A DNA stretch of 64,000 nucleotides from Atrina japonica (taxonomy: Eukaryota > Mollusca > Bivalvia > Pterioida > Pinnidae), in assembly GCA_030159075.1 (NCBI GenBank), contig BROG01000248.1, positions 627,001 to 691,000 on the forward strand, written 5' to 3'. Each line of letters begins with the position of its first letter. The first letter of the stretch is position 1. The translations under genes were made by a program, and so were the position numbers. Shown one piece after another: positions 36,611-48,384 of the stretch. The notes under the pieces were generated by a model. The model ran no database searches. It saw only the letters and a list, made by a program, of their open reading frames with translations, and was not told the origin of the DNA.

Positions 36611-36925
36611 CTAACACGGGTATGTAATATTGAATCTAGTAAACGAGTATAGGCCTATTAATTTCATATGAAACGAGCCTATTTCTAGTTTCATATGAAA
36701 TTATTATACGTGTTTATTAAAATCAATTTTACACGAACATGAATGTTAGATCCTACTAATTATATATGCATATTGAAAATTTGACATTGATTTTGTCCGA
36801 TATAATCTTTTCCTGAATTGTGTCCAAAAACAGTAAAAACTTTATCCTCCCATTTTTCCATAAATGTAGATCTGCAGTGAATATCACTAGGCATATATCT
36901 ATGAAAGAACAAAGCGCAAAGGATG

Positions 36926-37058
36926 ATATTACGGTATAGTGATAAAGGCGCAGCGCTGCAGAATCAGAATCATCTCCCGTGTCTGTTGTAGGATTTGGAC
37001 GAAGTTCGGCATTCAAAGAAGACAGAGCCGCCGAAACCATACCGCCGACTCCTGCCAT
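36926..37058 (-). CDS. Candidate first coding exon, unrecognised protein
   Basis: The minus strand opens with ATG in a good start context (aaaATGG) at 37,058 and reads MAGVGGMVSAALSSLNAELR followed by PNPTTDTGDDSDSAALRLYH. The codons are richer in G and C than the surroundings, and the composition looks like a real protein N-terminus with an acidic Asp/Ser patch. A possible donor (ACC|GTAATA) lies at about 36,926. If not spliced there, the frame runs 100 codons to 36,756 through a hydrophobic stretch (ISSFALCSFIDICLVIF), but the later part overlaps a repeat. I do not recognise the family. Downstream exons were not found. It could be an exon, a gene relic or chance. Confidence 0.35.
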
Positions 37059-37110
37059 TTTGAACTAGGGTCCGATTGCAGTACAAAATTGTTTTTAAAG
37101 TGGTTGAACT

Positions 37111-38010
37111 GAAAAAATCTTTGATCCAAATGTAAGGAAATAAAACAGAATAATTTATAATACCCAAGATGACACAAGTCATATTTTGTTAGACCCAGGA
37201 ATGAGTGATATCACTTATTCGAGTAGATGATATCACTCATTCATATGAATAGGTGATATCTTTCATTCGGATAGGTGATATCATTCACTCGAATAGGTGA
37301 TTTCACTCATTAGTATAAGTGATATCACTTAATATTTTATAAAAGTGATATCACCTATTCGCATCAGAGATATCACCTATTCGAATGAGTGATATCACCT
37401 ATTCGAATAAGTGATATCGCCTATTCGAAAGAGTGATATCACTAACTGGTATTAAAAAGGAGAACGGTGGCCCATACATTCCATCTTCCCATACAAACGT
37501 TATCGGTATTAGGTGATCTCTGATACTTAAGTCGGGTTTTTTTGTAGTAGTGGTATGAAAAAATCTTTGATCCAAATGTAAGGAAATAAAACAGAATAAT
37601 TTATAATACCCAAGATGACACAAGTCATATTTTGTTAGACCCAGGAATGAGTGATATCACTTATTCGAGTAGATGATATCACTCATTCATATGAATAGGT
37701 GATATCTTTCATTCGGATAGGTGATATCATTCACTCGAATAGGTGATTTCACTCATTAGTGATATCACTTAATATTTTATAAAAGTGAGTCGCATCAGAG
37801 ATATCACCTATTCGAATGAGTGATATCACCTATTCGAATAAGTGATATCGCCTATTCGAAAGAGTGATATCACTAACTGGTATTAAAAAGGAGAACGGTG
37901 GCCCATACATTCCATCACTAATAGAAACACAGTCCCATACAAACGTTATCGGGTATTACGAGGACCATGATCTCTGATACTTAAGTCGGGTTTTTTGTAG
38001 TAGTGGTATA
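37111..38010. repeat. Tandem duplication of about 450 bp
   Basis: Two units, 37,111-37,556 and 37,557-38,010, start with gaaaaaatctttgatccaaa and end with gtagtagtggtat. They are nearly identical except for small indels, for example cactaatagaaacacag present only in the second. The low divergence implies a recent duplication. Each unit contains the palindromic array described separately. Confidence 0.92.
37199..37445. repeat. GATATC-rich palindromic array (repeated at 37,645-37,875)
   Basis: About ten 22-bp units of the type gtgatatcacctattcgaat, each holding the palindromes GTGATATCAC and TATTCGAATA. Units left of about 37,325 are mostly in one orientation and units to the right in the other, so the whole array is itself an inverted repeat around an AT-rich centre (taatattttataaaa). 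The second duplicate has lost part of the centre. Confidence 0.85.
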
Positions 38011-39145
38011 CATGTTGTAGTGCGTAGGAATATGGCCCACGGTGACACACACTCGTTTGCATGTTTATTGTACGTGATAGTAAGTTATGTTACGTTATCA
38101 CATTCCATTTAAGCATACATTAGACGTTACAAAGAAATATTATATAGACGTTTGAAGAATGGATATGTCAATGAATTAGAATAATCAGATATTTTTTCTT
38201 TTGTCTTCAGATAAATTAAACCGATTTCCCATTACTACTGATGCAAGACTTAATTAGTCTTACAGCAGATATTATCTCAGAACCTTTGTCTAACACGCGT
38301 GCAGTTTATTTGTTTCCGCCCACATACATTTGTATTCGTTGTAAATTCATCATTCTAACTTACCAATAAAAGCACATATTTCCATGAATGTCATATATGT
38401 ATTCTAAGCCTTACTTTGTATCACTGTTTCAGAATGGTTTCTCTTTTCTCTTTTATCTTTAGATACGTATGTCTTTAACTTGAAAACAAATCACAGACAC
38501 GTGCATGCGACATTTCGTGGAGGTTTTGTAATCTACAGATTTCGATTTCGATTACTCGACTGAAGATCCGTGCAATTTTCATTATTTCATCTTTTGTTAT
38601 TGAGTTCTGTTTGATTTTCACTTTAACGTGCTCGATTTTATGAAACTTCATTAGGAGTAGTGTGGACTTTCAAGTAGGCAGTCGTTTTCTGTATTTATAT
38701 ATCAATCATGTGTGAAAATGATTTACTAGAGTAAACAAATATGCTTCAAAATATTGCGAAGTTAATTTGCTTTTCCTGTGGAGACATCGAAATTCATTGG
38801 TATCTATTTGATGTTTAATAACCCAATCAAAAATTATAATCATAATCAACGCTCATTAACCCATTATCTATTTCCCCTAGTGGTCGCCTATTTAAACAAA
38901 ACAGATATTCTAATGGATTTGAAGGCGCGAATATCATACAGGCCAGCCATTAATCAAATTACATTTTATTATAGTAATAATGCTGTTTGTTATGTATGTA
39001 AATACTTGTGAATAATGTAGAAAGAACCTCGACCAGCATGATGGTTATTGTACAAAATATGCCAAAACTCGACATTTTTAAAATGATAACTGTTTCATGG
39101 ATAAGTGGTAGTTTATCTCTTTATTCTTTACAATTTGGTAGCTGA
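38011..39145. other. AT-rich spacer
   Basis: No feature recognised. Confidence 0.5.
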
Positions 39146-39149
39146 GATG

Positions 39150-39940
39150 TTTTATAATTCATATGACTCGGACTTCATTCAGAAGCTTTAAAATCTGGAG
39201 AAGAACCAGCTAGCCATGGCCTTAATTTGACATTTAGATATATCGTTGACGTTTTGTAAATTAAAAATGAGAATGTTCATACGTATGAGAATGGGATATA
39301 TGCTGACGAACTAGAAATAAAATACACCAAAGAATCAGAAACATTCGCCTCCTACTTAGACATTTTACCTACTAGACTATAGACACAGACGGGAAATAAA
39401 CAACCAAGCTATATGATAAACTTGATGATTTTGGCTTTCATACTTTTTTTTCACATTTTCAACTTCTAATATCTAAGTAATAATATTATTTGTTGGTTGC
39501 ATGTGGTGTTTATATCTCGCAGATGAACCGATATGCCAGACGCGTTCAGCTTATGAATATTTCATATACAGTGGCAAACGGAAAAGTTGTTCTCGCAAGT
39601 ATATCAGGAATCGCGTTTTATGTAAACATTTGTTAATTTTACAGTCGTTATAACCTTGTTTGCAATTACATTATTAAGCTGAGTTAAATGTTGGATATCC
39701 TCTTCGATATTTGTTTTTGAACCGCCTTTATTAATTTCTATGAGGGTTAATTCCTCCATTGTCTCATTTGAATTTAACTGTAGACTCACAGTTGGTATTA
39801 CCGATGGACAGGTGATGCTTACTCTTCCGTGGTACCAGATCCCACCTCCGGATTTTCAGAGGTGCATGTATGTCCAATTTTCACCTGATTTGTATGCTGT
39901 ACCGTGTACCATCTTTCAACTAATACTTTGGCGTGTGTGA
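39150..39940 (+). pseudogene. Reverse-transcriptase retroelement copy with mutated catalytic box
   Basis: The plus strand reads, with stops, YNSYDSDFIQKL, NLTFRYIVDVL (the catalytic box at 39,239-39,250 is YIVD, the first Asp replaced by Val), ADELEIKYTKESETFASYLD and later LMILAF. The C-terminal end and the 3' module follow (gatgcttactcttccgtggt, cacctccggattttcagagg). Several frameshifts are present. The family is the same as at 25.5 and 33.0 kb, but this copy is older. Confidence 0.82.
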
Positions 39941-40007
39941 TTTTTTATATTTTCATTCGTTAAATAGTATTTAATAACACACTACAATATTTATGAGGAC
40001 TACAAAA

Positions 40008-40135
40008 AGATGTCAGTCAGGAGAGGGGCACAATTGGTACCCATTTGTTACCTTTCCCGCAAAACCACAAAGATAATGTCTACTAGAAATTCCAGCATCT
40101 TGAAGATATCGTCTTCTGAGTTTTCTTCAAAGATT
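40008..40135 (-). pseudogene. Reverse-transcriptase fragment, motif-B region
   Basis: The minus strand reads EDDIFKMLEFLVDIIFVV, a stop, then QMGTNCAPLL (40,018-40,044), matching the MGTNCAPLLAD region of the 12-kb copy. It is in the opposite orientation to the neighbouring 39.15-39.94 kb fragment, so the two either arrived separately or were rearranged. Confidence 0.75.
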
Positions 40136-40614
40136 CAGTTATTCGTGCCCTATCACTATATTAACGGGACCTATGCCTTCCTCCCACTTTAAATACGTGA
40201 TTCAGTATATCTCTTGGTCACAGTTATATCAAAAATGTCGAAAAGGCGAAAAACTGAATCCCTTGCTTTACCAGCTCTAGGATAGGATAACGTTGGCCTG
40301 ACTCGACGTTAATTTCTACATCATGTTATATCATAAACGGTGTATACAGGTTGCTTTATCAACTCTGAAATGTTATATATTTATTGCCCTGTTTGTATGT
40401 TGACAGTGCAATTTGTTTACCCGCGGCAATTCATACTTCCGGAGGGCGAATACATTGTTTATTATACCGACAAACAAAATCAACAAAGACTAAGCTTTGC
40501 AATGATAAATCTATTCATCAGCTTTGACATGAAGGTGAAAACGCCGTCTGTCTAAAGCCCATAAGGGACTCAGAATGGGAGAGACATGAGAGGGAGATTC
40601 CAAGTTTTGCCGCC

Positions 40615-40665
40615 TTGTCACGTGACGACTCTCAACCAATCCCTGTGTGTCGTCTATGACGTATA
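40615..40665. promoter_or_regulatory. Cluster of promoter-like motifs
   Basis: An E-box CACGTG (40,619-40,624), a CCAAT box (40,636-40,640) and a CRE-like TGACGT (40,657-40,662) fall within 45 bp in a locally less AT-rich patch, 200 bp upstream of the candidate exon at 40,868. Motifs this short occur by chance. Confidence 0.2.
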
Positions 40666-40867
40666 ATAATACAATTTACATGACAAGATAACAAAGTGCA
40701 TATTCTAAGTACGAAGGATGCCAATACTATTTGAAACTCACGTAATGAGACAGTGTTTTCATTTCAATTTTAATTTTGTTTTCCACAATAATGTATCATA
40801 CGTTTTTTTTTCTATAGTTAGGAAGATGTGAAAATCCTAAAACGACCTTTAAACCATCCTTCAATAG

Positions 40868-40943
40868 CTGCCTGAAGCTGATCATCCTCATCCTAGCGTT
40901 GTCAAAGAAGTCGGAAACATAATAAAGTCACTTGGTAGCAACG
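40868..40943 (+). CDS. Candidate internal coding exon, unrecognised
   Basis: After a possible acceptor (ccttcaatag) 25 codons stay open and read LPEADHPHPSVVKEVGNIIK then SLGSN, ending at a strong donor (ACG|GTGAGT). The entry phase is 0 and the exit phase 1. The local codons are GC-richer than the flanks. I could not assign a family. A resemblance to the segment around a BH3 motif of Bak-like proteins crossed my mind but lacks the usual Leu-x3-Gly-Asp. No partner exons were identified. Confidence 0.3.
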
Positions 40944-40949
40944 GTGAGT

Positions 40950-42360
40950 AGGGCGGGTGTGGCAGCATCTCTTTTCGTACACCGTTCTCCCCTTCAAGGA
41001 AAAAATGTTTCTTAAAACTCTGTAATTAGTTTTTTTTTCATATTTATGATTTTCATGGTACCTTGAAGTGTAAAGCTATTAAACGAAAAAAAATCTTAAA
41101 ACAGAAAGAACAAGCGTGCGTGAATATTAAGTGGGGCAACACTCAACTACCTTTCCACATCGGAACAAATAAGATATTATTACTGCAAGGCTGATTTAAT
41201 ATTGACATCGCCTCGTATCTTAAACACCTGGTGACATACACCTGGTGACATACACCTGCCTAAATATAACCAGTTTATAGTGGTGATGTAATGAATGAAT
41301 CTGATTATTTGTGTGTGGCCCGAGTTATCACACAAAGAGATGGACAACTGCATCATTTGTGCATGTCTTATGTTTTAAAGTAATAATTCAGTTCATACAC
41401 AACTTATAAGATTCATTCCTTATGATTTCATTTGGTTTTTTGAGTTATTGTTCCATACTTAATGATCGAATAAACACATCAATGGTTTCCTAGAAGTAAA
41501 TCCTACAAATGGCGAATTGTGTGCAGCACTATCCACTTAAATGGAAGCACATCAATTTCGCATACTGTGAAGTACAGTATGTTACTGTCTCGACTTTCAA
41601 TTTTCAATTCACAACTTTTAACTTATGACGACCCAGTTTTGTTACTAATGTACAAACGCCAATAATTCTTCTATATTGTCAAGATCAATAGAAAAATAGC
41701 TATAAAGAGGTAATTGATTTGAAACGTCTTCAAAGGAAATCGACGGACCTTTGCTTAACTTATCCGCAGGAAGCAAACATCAAACTCGCATTTATTACTC
41801 GTCCAAATGGTTGATTTTTCCCTGAGGGATAAATTATTGAGATTACTAAACACCGAATTACATGGCAACAAATTAAATATCACAACACTTAATATTGAAT
41901 TTTGGACATTGATGAAGTGTTCTTTTGTAGGGCTCCTCTAAGATAGCATTACGAATGTGAAAGTATCCCAAGGGATATTGTAATACGACAGAAACACGGT
42001 ATTAAACATTGTTAACATAATTGTGAAAAAAAATATGAAATGAGCATTTTGTTCCATTGTAATCTTTCGTATTTTATGTCAGGTATCAAGGTGTTATATA
42101 CTTCAAGGGGGATAATATGATAAATATTACCGGAAAAGAAACATAAATATCATCTATTCATCTTTAGCAAATATGAATATAATGTATATATGTCTCAGTA
42201 AAAGAATATTTATGCGTTAACCTACTGACGGTGATTTACAAAAGCACATAATACCATTTGTATTATTCTCGTCAGGTACATATTCTTAAAAAATTGCGAT
42301 TTCATTGTTTGTTGTTTAACAGCCCGTCAAGATTTTTTCATTATGTTGAGATATCACTAG
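40950..42360. other. AT-rich spacer
   Basis: A small triplicated motif (cacctggtgacataca) near 41,227-41,262; otherwise nothing recognised. Confidence 0.5.
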
Positions 42361-42364
42361 TTTA

Positions 42365-42605
42365 AGGTGAAGTACCACACAATTGGACCTGTGCTATGGA
42401 CTGACGCCAATGCAGTGAGTGTTAGTTTTTGTGTCACGCCTGCTGTGGCACAGGACCTCGTCTCAAGTCTCATACGAAAACTTTCACCCCGTATGCCAAG
42501 CGTTTTGCAAAGGGACAGTAGCTACCACTTTTTAAAAGTATTGGGTATGACCCGGAACCTTCCACCTGCGAGTCGAACGCTATTCCACTAGACCACCGCA
42601 AGCGG
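42365..42605 (-). mobile_element. tRNA-derived SINE abutting a satellite
   Basis: The minus strand from 42,605 starts gaccgcttgcggtggtctag, with an A box (tggtctagtgg) and a downstream B-box-like ggttccgggtc near 42,550. The non-tRNA body extends to about 42,365. It is a different SINE type from the 48-kb family. The 74-codon plus-strand frame across it is incidental. Confidence 0.6.
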
Positions 42606-43276
42606 TCTAAAAGAGTGTGTCTGGGTGAGGTATTCTGTCCAAAAGAGTGTGTCTGGATGAGGTATTCTGTCTAAAAGAGTGTGTCTGGATGAGGTATTAT
42701 GTCTAAAAGAGTGTGTCTGGATGAGGTATTCTGTCTAAAAGAGTGTGTCTGGATGAGGTATTATGTCTAAAAGAGTGTGTCTGGATGAGGTATTCTGTCT
42801 AAAAGAGTGTGTCTGGATGAGGTATTCTGTCTTAAAGAGTGTGTCTGGATGAGGTATTCTGTCTTAAAAAGTGTGTCTGGATGAGGTATTCTGTCTAAAA
42901 GAGTGTGTCTGGATGAGGTATTCTGTCTTAAAGAGTGTGTCTGGATGAGGTATTCTGTCTAAAAGAGTGTGTCTGAATGAGGTATTCTGTCTTAAAGAGT
43001 GTGTCTGGATGAGGTATTCTGTCTTAAAGAGTGTGTCTGGATGAGGTATTCTGTCTAAAAGAGTGTGTCTGGATGAGGTATTCTGTCTTAAAGAGTGTGT
43101 CTGGATGAGGTATTCTGTCTTAAAGAGTGTGTCTGGATGAGGTATTCTGTCTTAAAGAGTGTGTCTGGATGAGGTATTCTGTCTTAAAGAGTGTGTCTGG
43201 ATGAGGTATTTTGTCTAAAAGAGTGTGTCTGGATGAGGTATTCTGTCTAAAAGAGTGTGCCTGGATGAGGTATTAT
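42606..43276. repeat. 32-bp satellite, about 21 units
   Basis: The unit is tctaaaagagtgtgtctgga followed by tgaggtattctg. Variants (aaaag/taaag, tattctg/tattatg) are interspersed. It begins at the very 5' end of the tRNA-derived SINE. Confidence 0.97.
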
Positions 43277-43279
43277 TAT

Positions 43280-43875
43280 CATGCAGATATAAAAAAGCAG
43301 TTGTGAATTGCAGTGTACGCCAAGAGAAGGATATTACATAATACTACAAGCACATGTCTCTGTCTGTCGGATGCCTTGGTAACATCAAAATTATCGTTCC
43401 TAGAAGGAACCAATTCAGTTGGGTCGAGACCTCAGTATAACATACAAGTGGTGGTCGAGACCTCAGGATAACACACAGGTAGATAGCCGCCATATACTCT
43501 TAGAGTTTCTTTTCTACTTTATAATGGCCACTGCGGTGTACTTGAAACATTAGCTATTCCACCAATTTTGATGATAATATATCTTTCTTTTCTTCTTTTT
43601 TTTTTTTTTGGTTTTGTTAGTCTTCATATCTAATGCTATTTTTTGTTTATTTGTAATGTAAGAGTATTAAAAGTGGGGAAGAAATCCAGTTACAATATCC
43701 CTAGAAGAAAATAGAAAATCGCACACATACATGTATATGTAGGGTCGGGAAAAAGCCCTGACCTTGACAATACTGCAAGTTTTCCTAGACACGATATACA
43801 ACTGCATAAAGAAGAAAAATATCTAGTTAATTAGTTCAATAAAATTTGCACACATATTTATCATCGGCTTTAAGA
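43280..43875. other. Spacer
   Basis: Two local copies of gtcgagacctcag (about 43,423 and 43,454) and a poly-T tract near 43,595; no gene. Confidence 0.5.
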
Positions 43876-43879
43876 GTAG

Positions 43880-43904
43880 TAGTAAAGAACTGTTAGAAGA
43901 AGTA

Positions 43905-43942
<38 letters not shown>

Positions 43943-44015
43943 TATAGTAGTAGTAGTTGTTGTTGTTGTTGTTGTATAGTAGTAGAAGTAGTAGCAGTAG
44001 TAGAAAAAGAAGTGA
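43880..44015. repeat. (TAG)n / (TTG)n trinucleotide repeat
   Basis: Runs of gtagtagtag with a short gttgttgtt block inside. Confidence 0.92.
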
Positions 44016-44611
44016 TGATGGGGGCGTTAGTGATCGGTTTGAAGTTACACAAATGATCCTTTTTCTCAAACCCTTAATTTACATCCCTATCAACATCATG
44101 ACTTAACTTTAAAACAATCATTTTCATTAGGTTTTTGTCCCCTTCCCACTCTCTATGACTTTATTTACAACAAATTGCTGTTGTCCCATTTGAAATCAAA
44201 ATCATCTTTGACATCAAAGCCATGGATTTTTTATGATGGAATTGTAAACGCTCATGAAAATAATGTTAAAGGTATGATGTTAAACGTCAGCTAATTAAGG
44301 ACAGATACCATTAATGTTCCCAATACACATTATACCATTTTAGATTTCATAATGACACTATTTAAGAAAACACAAAGTAAACGGAAATAACCATTATCTT
44401 TAAAATTCTGTTGGTTTATGGTTATTTTCTAATTAACGTTTTTAGTATAGGAGATGATTAGAAAATAGATTTGTACCTTCTTGAATTGACACTAATTAGT
44501 ACCAATACGGTCTGAACATGGAATGTTTATATGCTGTTGATCAGATATATCTGAAGGGCAGCTGTATTGTGCAGAGACCAATCCGGACAATGTTTGAGGC
44601 ATTATATATGT

Positions 44612-44615
<4 letters not shown>

Positions 44616-44706
<91 letters not shown>
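44616..44706. repeat. (AG)n microsatellite
   Basis: About 45 AG units. The Arg-Glu-repeat frames of 65 and 123 codons crossing it are artefacts. Confidence 0.97.
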
Positions 44707-44708
<2 letters not shown>

Positions 44709-44709
44709 T

Positions 44710-46855
44710 CAATAAGACTCGATATTTTGTTTTTAATTATGAGTGCATAAAACTGAGCAAACGACTAGTTAATTCATTACGAAGCATAAAACCTCGATAC
44801 TTACTTACAATTTACTTGAAGTTAAACAATTGGGCTAACCACAGGTTAAATTTAACAATACATTGTTCAACTGGATCCAGACGTTTATTATACATCATGT
44901 GTTCATATAAAATACAAATTATCACTAAAGGTAACTAACACTGAATAACTTCTGAGATATCAAACTTTTTGTCATACCACCAAGATATTTTCACTTGTAT
45001 GGATAGACATCAGATGCAATTGAGGTGGCTGAGATGTTTTACCTTTTGCTATGAACAATGATGAATTTGTTTCCATTCAATGATGCTTATTTTATGTTTC
45101 TCGCCTACCTGGACAAAAAACTCTGGTCTTTAGCCCCGGTCGGAATACCAACTACTTTTATTCTAATGTGTAACGCTTGACGAAGGAATATTTAGCATCC
45201 TTTGGAAATTTATCAGGCATGAATTGAAAATTGAAACTTATGCCTCCAAGTCGCTAGGTAAATGTTCTGGGCCAATTCAAGCGGTTCACATATTAACGTG
45301 TACATAAGAATCCCATGGTAGTTTTTAATTCAGGATACTGTTTTCGAATTTAAAGCATCTCAGCAATCCTTTAACCCCATACAGCAACAAAACAGATTTT
45401 AAAACTTAGTCCACATTCATATAAAATAATTTATTACCACTATTTTCTTTAACTATACAAAAGAGTGCATAGACAAGCATAAAAGACCGGCCGATTCCTG
45501 TATTTTTATTTATTTAATGGCGACCATTATTCAAATTCGAGTAAGACGTGAGCTTCTTTAATACCGGAAGTAAATGTTCTAACACTAAGCTCCAAATCAA
45601 ATCGGGGTCCTCTGACTCCATTGCATAGCCAAACACACTCAGCATTGACATAAAAACCACAACATAAGTCAAATTATGTGATACTTCTCCTATGACCTGT
45701 CACATCAGAAATCAAAGCAACCATACTACGAAGAACTTTATTGCTTTTTAATGATGTTGTTTTCACAAATTTCCGTAAATTTAGTGGACCGGAGTTGGTT
45801 TTATTGATACACGCACCTGCATTTTGCGCTGTCTTTTAATTGTTAAACTGCAGTTCTATTGAGCATCAAGCCAAAGATCACCGATATGTAATTCTAGCTA
45901 AAACAGATATATATCTCTCTGACAACCTACAAAACGATCCCTTTATATCACTTTTGCAATATATCCACAAAAAGTATTTCCATTACTCTGAATTAAAATA
46001 ACATTTTACAGTCGATAAGACAACGCCAATATTTAGATTCTACAATCTTCAATTCGCATTGATGCATTTCCTCAAATACTCGCTAATTTGTTTTCTGGTC
46101 TCTCCTTAGGGATCCGAGTGTTTATGTTCCGTTAATGATGGATTCGAACGCTCTACATGTGAACACACATTAAATGCAAAGTCATATAGTGAAAACAAAA
46201 TTTTATTTCAAATTCAATTATAAAACGCAGCGGCATATCCATCAAGACTTGGAGTAATTCCATTTAAAATCGCTTGTAAAGTCGAACTTGGTTAAATAAA
46301 ATCTATACTGGGCTCTCTTAATCTTAAGGACTATACTAGTGTTACATTACTTTCAAAATGAAAATTAGTATGATTTTCTTAAGTATGCGGTTTTGTAATT
46401 ACATGTATAAATTCATTGCCACAAACCTTTGATGTTCATTATCATTATCCGTTGATTTATTGAACTAGATTTCTCATTAGATATTTTATGAATATAGAAA
46501 TACTGAAGTTATCAGACAATTTTCTGATGTGCGATATATTGTATATCGGTTTTATTTATCCATTCCTTCACTTATAATGTGTTCATTTATTTATTCTGTA
46601 TCGCTATTATTGTTTTCATTTTATTGTTATTGCAGGCACTGCTGTTGGTCTTATCTACTTCCAATAGATTGAAAATCATTTTTATTTCCCAAGAAATAAA
46701 TGTTGCGTAAATAAGAGAAGGGCTCTACTTGCAAATTAATAACATCTAGCGAATATCTGCATAGTGATTTGTGTTTCATATATACTTTTGTTCATGTGTA
46801 GAGCAACTGTGTTGATATTTAAGTGTTTCTTAGAAAGTTTGCAGAGTATTACAAG
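44710..46855. other. AT-rich spacer
   Basis: No supported gene, RNA or repeat. Confidence 0.5.
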
Positions 46856-46859
46856 CAGC

Positions 46860-47400
46860 ATTCTACTGGTAGAATGTTCAACGTATATACGCAATACGTT
46901 TGCGAATACACTCAATACATATTGCAAATAACTGTGCCACAATTACATTAATGAGTATCAATGTGATTTCGGTGCAGTTAATCCTGGTTTTTCTCGGTTA
47001 ACTCTAGATTTTTTCTAATGTGGTCTATGAAAAAAGCTAGGATTAACTGGAGAAAAACTAGGTTCATCACAAGTGAAACTGTATTTCTGACGCAAGACCT
47101 AGTTTTTCTCAGCAACCCACATTAACTGGAGAAAACGTAGGTTTTAAAGAGTAAAACTAAATTTAATTAGTATTTTCCTGGTTTTGGTCAAGTTTATCCT
47201 TGATTTCTCGGTTAAACCTAGTTGTCCTCCCCCTCCAGATAATGTGGTTACAATACAAATTAGGATTAATTGTAGAAAAACTATGTTTAACACGTAACCC
47301 ACATTAATTGGAGAATAACAAGGTTTAACTCAGTAAAACTAGTTCTGAGAACAACTAGGTTTAACTTATTTATGTGATTTTGGCGTCCCATATTTCCCTT
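46860..47400. mobile_element. Foldback element, CTAGTTTTTCTC family, copy 2
   Basis: From tgtgccacaattacattaat near 46,931 to tgtgattttggcgtcccat near 47,375, with inverted and direct copies of ctaggattaactggagaaaa and its complement. The ends resemble inverted versions of the 16-kb copy's start. Just before it lie gcgtatatacgcaata-like repeats (46,880-46,925) that recur beside copy 3. Confidence 0.7.
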
Positions 47401-47571
47401 TAAAACTTGTTATTATTGTGCCGACTTGTCAGATAATTTTGCCAATCTATGGAATTATCATATCGACTTGTAAGATAATCGTGTTGACCTGTCAGGTGAC
47501 TTACCAGATGATTATTTCTATATATTTCTCTTTTTGTGTGTGTGTGTGTGAAACCTGTGTGTTGCATTGTA

Positions 47572-47625
47572 TCTATATCCTGGACATCCTAAAGATTTAT
47601 GCTTTGGTATCTGAGATGTTTTATA
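47572..47625 (+). mobile_element. Retroelement 3' terminus
   Basis: About 54 bp of the family end: tatcctggacatcctaaaga, ttatgctttggtatctgaga, tgttttat. Only the extreme 3' end is present. Confidence 0.7.
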
Positions 47626-47878
47626 TAATTGTTCCAACACCTTTTAAACTTAAAATATTATATTGATAATTTAGTAATTTTGGGTTTTTATTACGTTTTT
47701 CGATGTATTTCCTCACATTCCCGTTACAATTTGTGAAAACTCGAAGGATATATTTATATAATTCAAACTTCCTCGTTTGGTTTAAACCATCGTGGCCCAT
47801 TTTTAATCCTGCGGATGAACAAATCTGTAAGAACATGTCGCGTATTTTCAACGGATAAATAACATAGCCATTTCCATC

Positions 47879-47936
47879 TATCATGTTCCCACTTTTTGAT
47901 TTACCATGGGTTTTACCAAAAAGTGGGAACATGATA
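47879..47936. repeat. Perfect 20-bp inverted repeat
   Basis: The arms tatcatgttcccactttttg (47,879-47,898) and its exact complement (47,917-47,936) flank an 18-nt loop that itself contains a near-palindrome (accatgggt). A further direct half-copy, gaaagtgggaacatg, is at 47,942-47,956. It may be two abutting transposon termini. Confidence 0.9.
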
Positions 47937-47956
47937 ATTCAGAAAGTGGGAACATG

Positions 47957-48358
47957 TCTCAGTCTTCATCTGGGGATGGAGCTTCGCGCCATGAATCATG
48001 GAGTCTCATTTCTAGTCAGTGCAGGTTCAAGTCCCGCTGGAACTGGAGCTGATTTTCTAGATAAAGTTTGCCAGTTTACCTCGATGGGGTAGATGACGAA
48101 AGAAAGACGAATGATTTACCAGAACAGAATTGCATCCTGTTTAAAATTTCCATGACGTCACACCATAACATTCATTTATCACTAACTCGAATGTTTTATA
48201 TTAAGTGGGAAAGTTTGCCAGTTTTCTTGCGGAAGGTCGGTGGTCTTTACCCGGGTAACCGGGTTTTCTCCTCCACCAATAAAAACTGGACGTCATCATA
48301 TGACTGAAATATTGTTGAGTATGGCGTAAAACAAAAAATCAAATCAAATCAAATCAAA
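47957..48358 (+). mobile_element. tRNA-derived SINE, best-preserved copy
   Basis: The tRNA-like head has a clear B box ggttcaagtcc (48,024-48,034). The body follows: aagtttgccagttttcttgc, ggaaggtcggtggtctttac, ccgggtaaccgggttttctc and ctccaccaataaaaactgg. The terminal block catatgactgaaatattgtt, gagtatggcgtaaaaca ends in an aaatc-type tail of about five units (48,331-48,358). It is the reference copy for the fragments elsewhere in the window. Pol III transcription and mobilisation by a partner reverse transcriptase are inferred. Confidence 0.8.
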
Positions 48359-48384
48359 CCGAATGTTTTATATTTACACATGTA

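Noticed and set aside
39150..40135. Twin-priming inversion of a single retroelement insertion
   Set aside because: In twin priming the inverted 5' part precedes the 3' part. Here the inverted motif-B fragment lies beyond the 3' end, so two events or a later rearrangement are more likely.
44518..44938. Arg-Glu repeat frames
   Set aside because: AG microsatellite translation. The short flanking sequence (MECLYAVDQIYLKGSC) shows no family and no splice support.
47621..47932. 103-codon minus-strand frame starting in the hairpin
   Set aside because: It begins inside the 20-bp inverted repeat and ends in the retroelement 3' end region. No family was recognised and composition is AT-driven.
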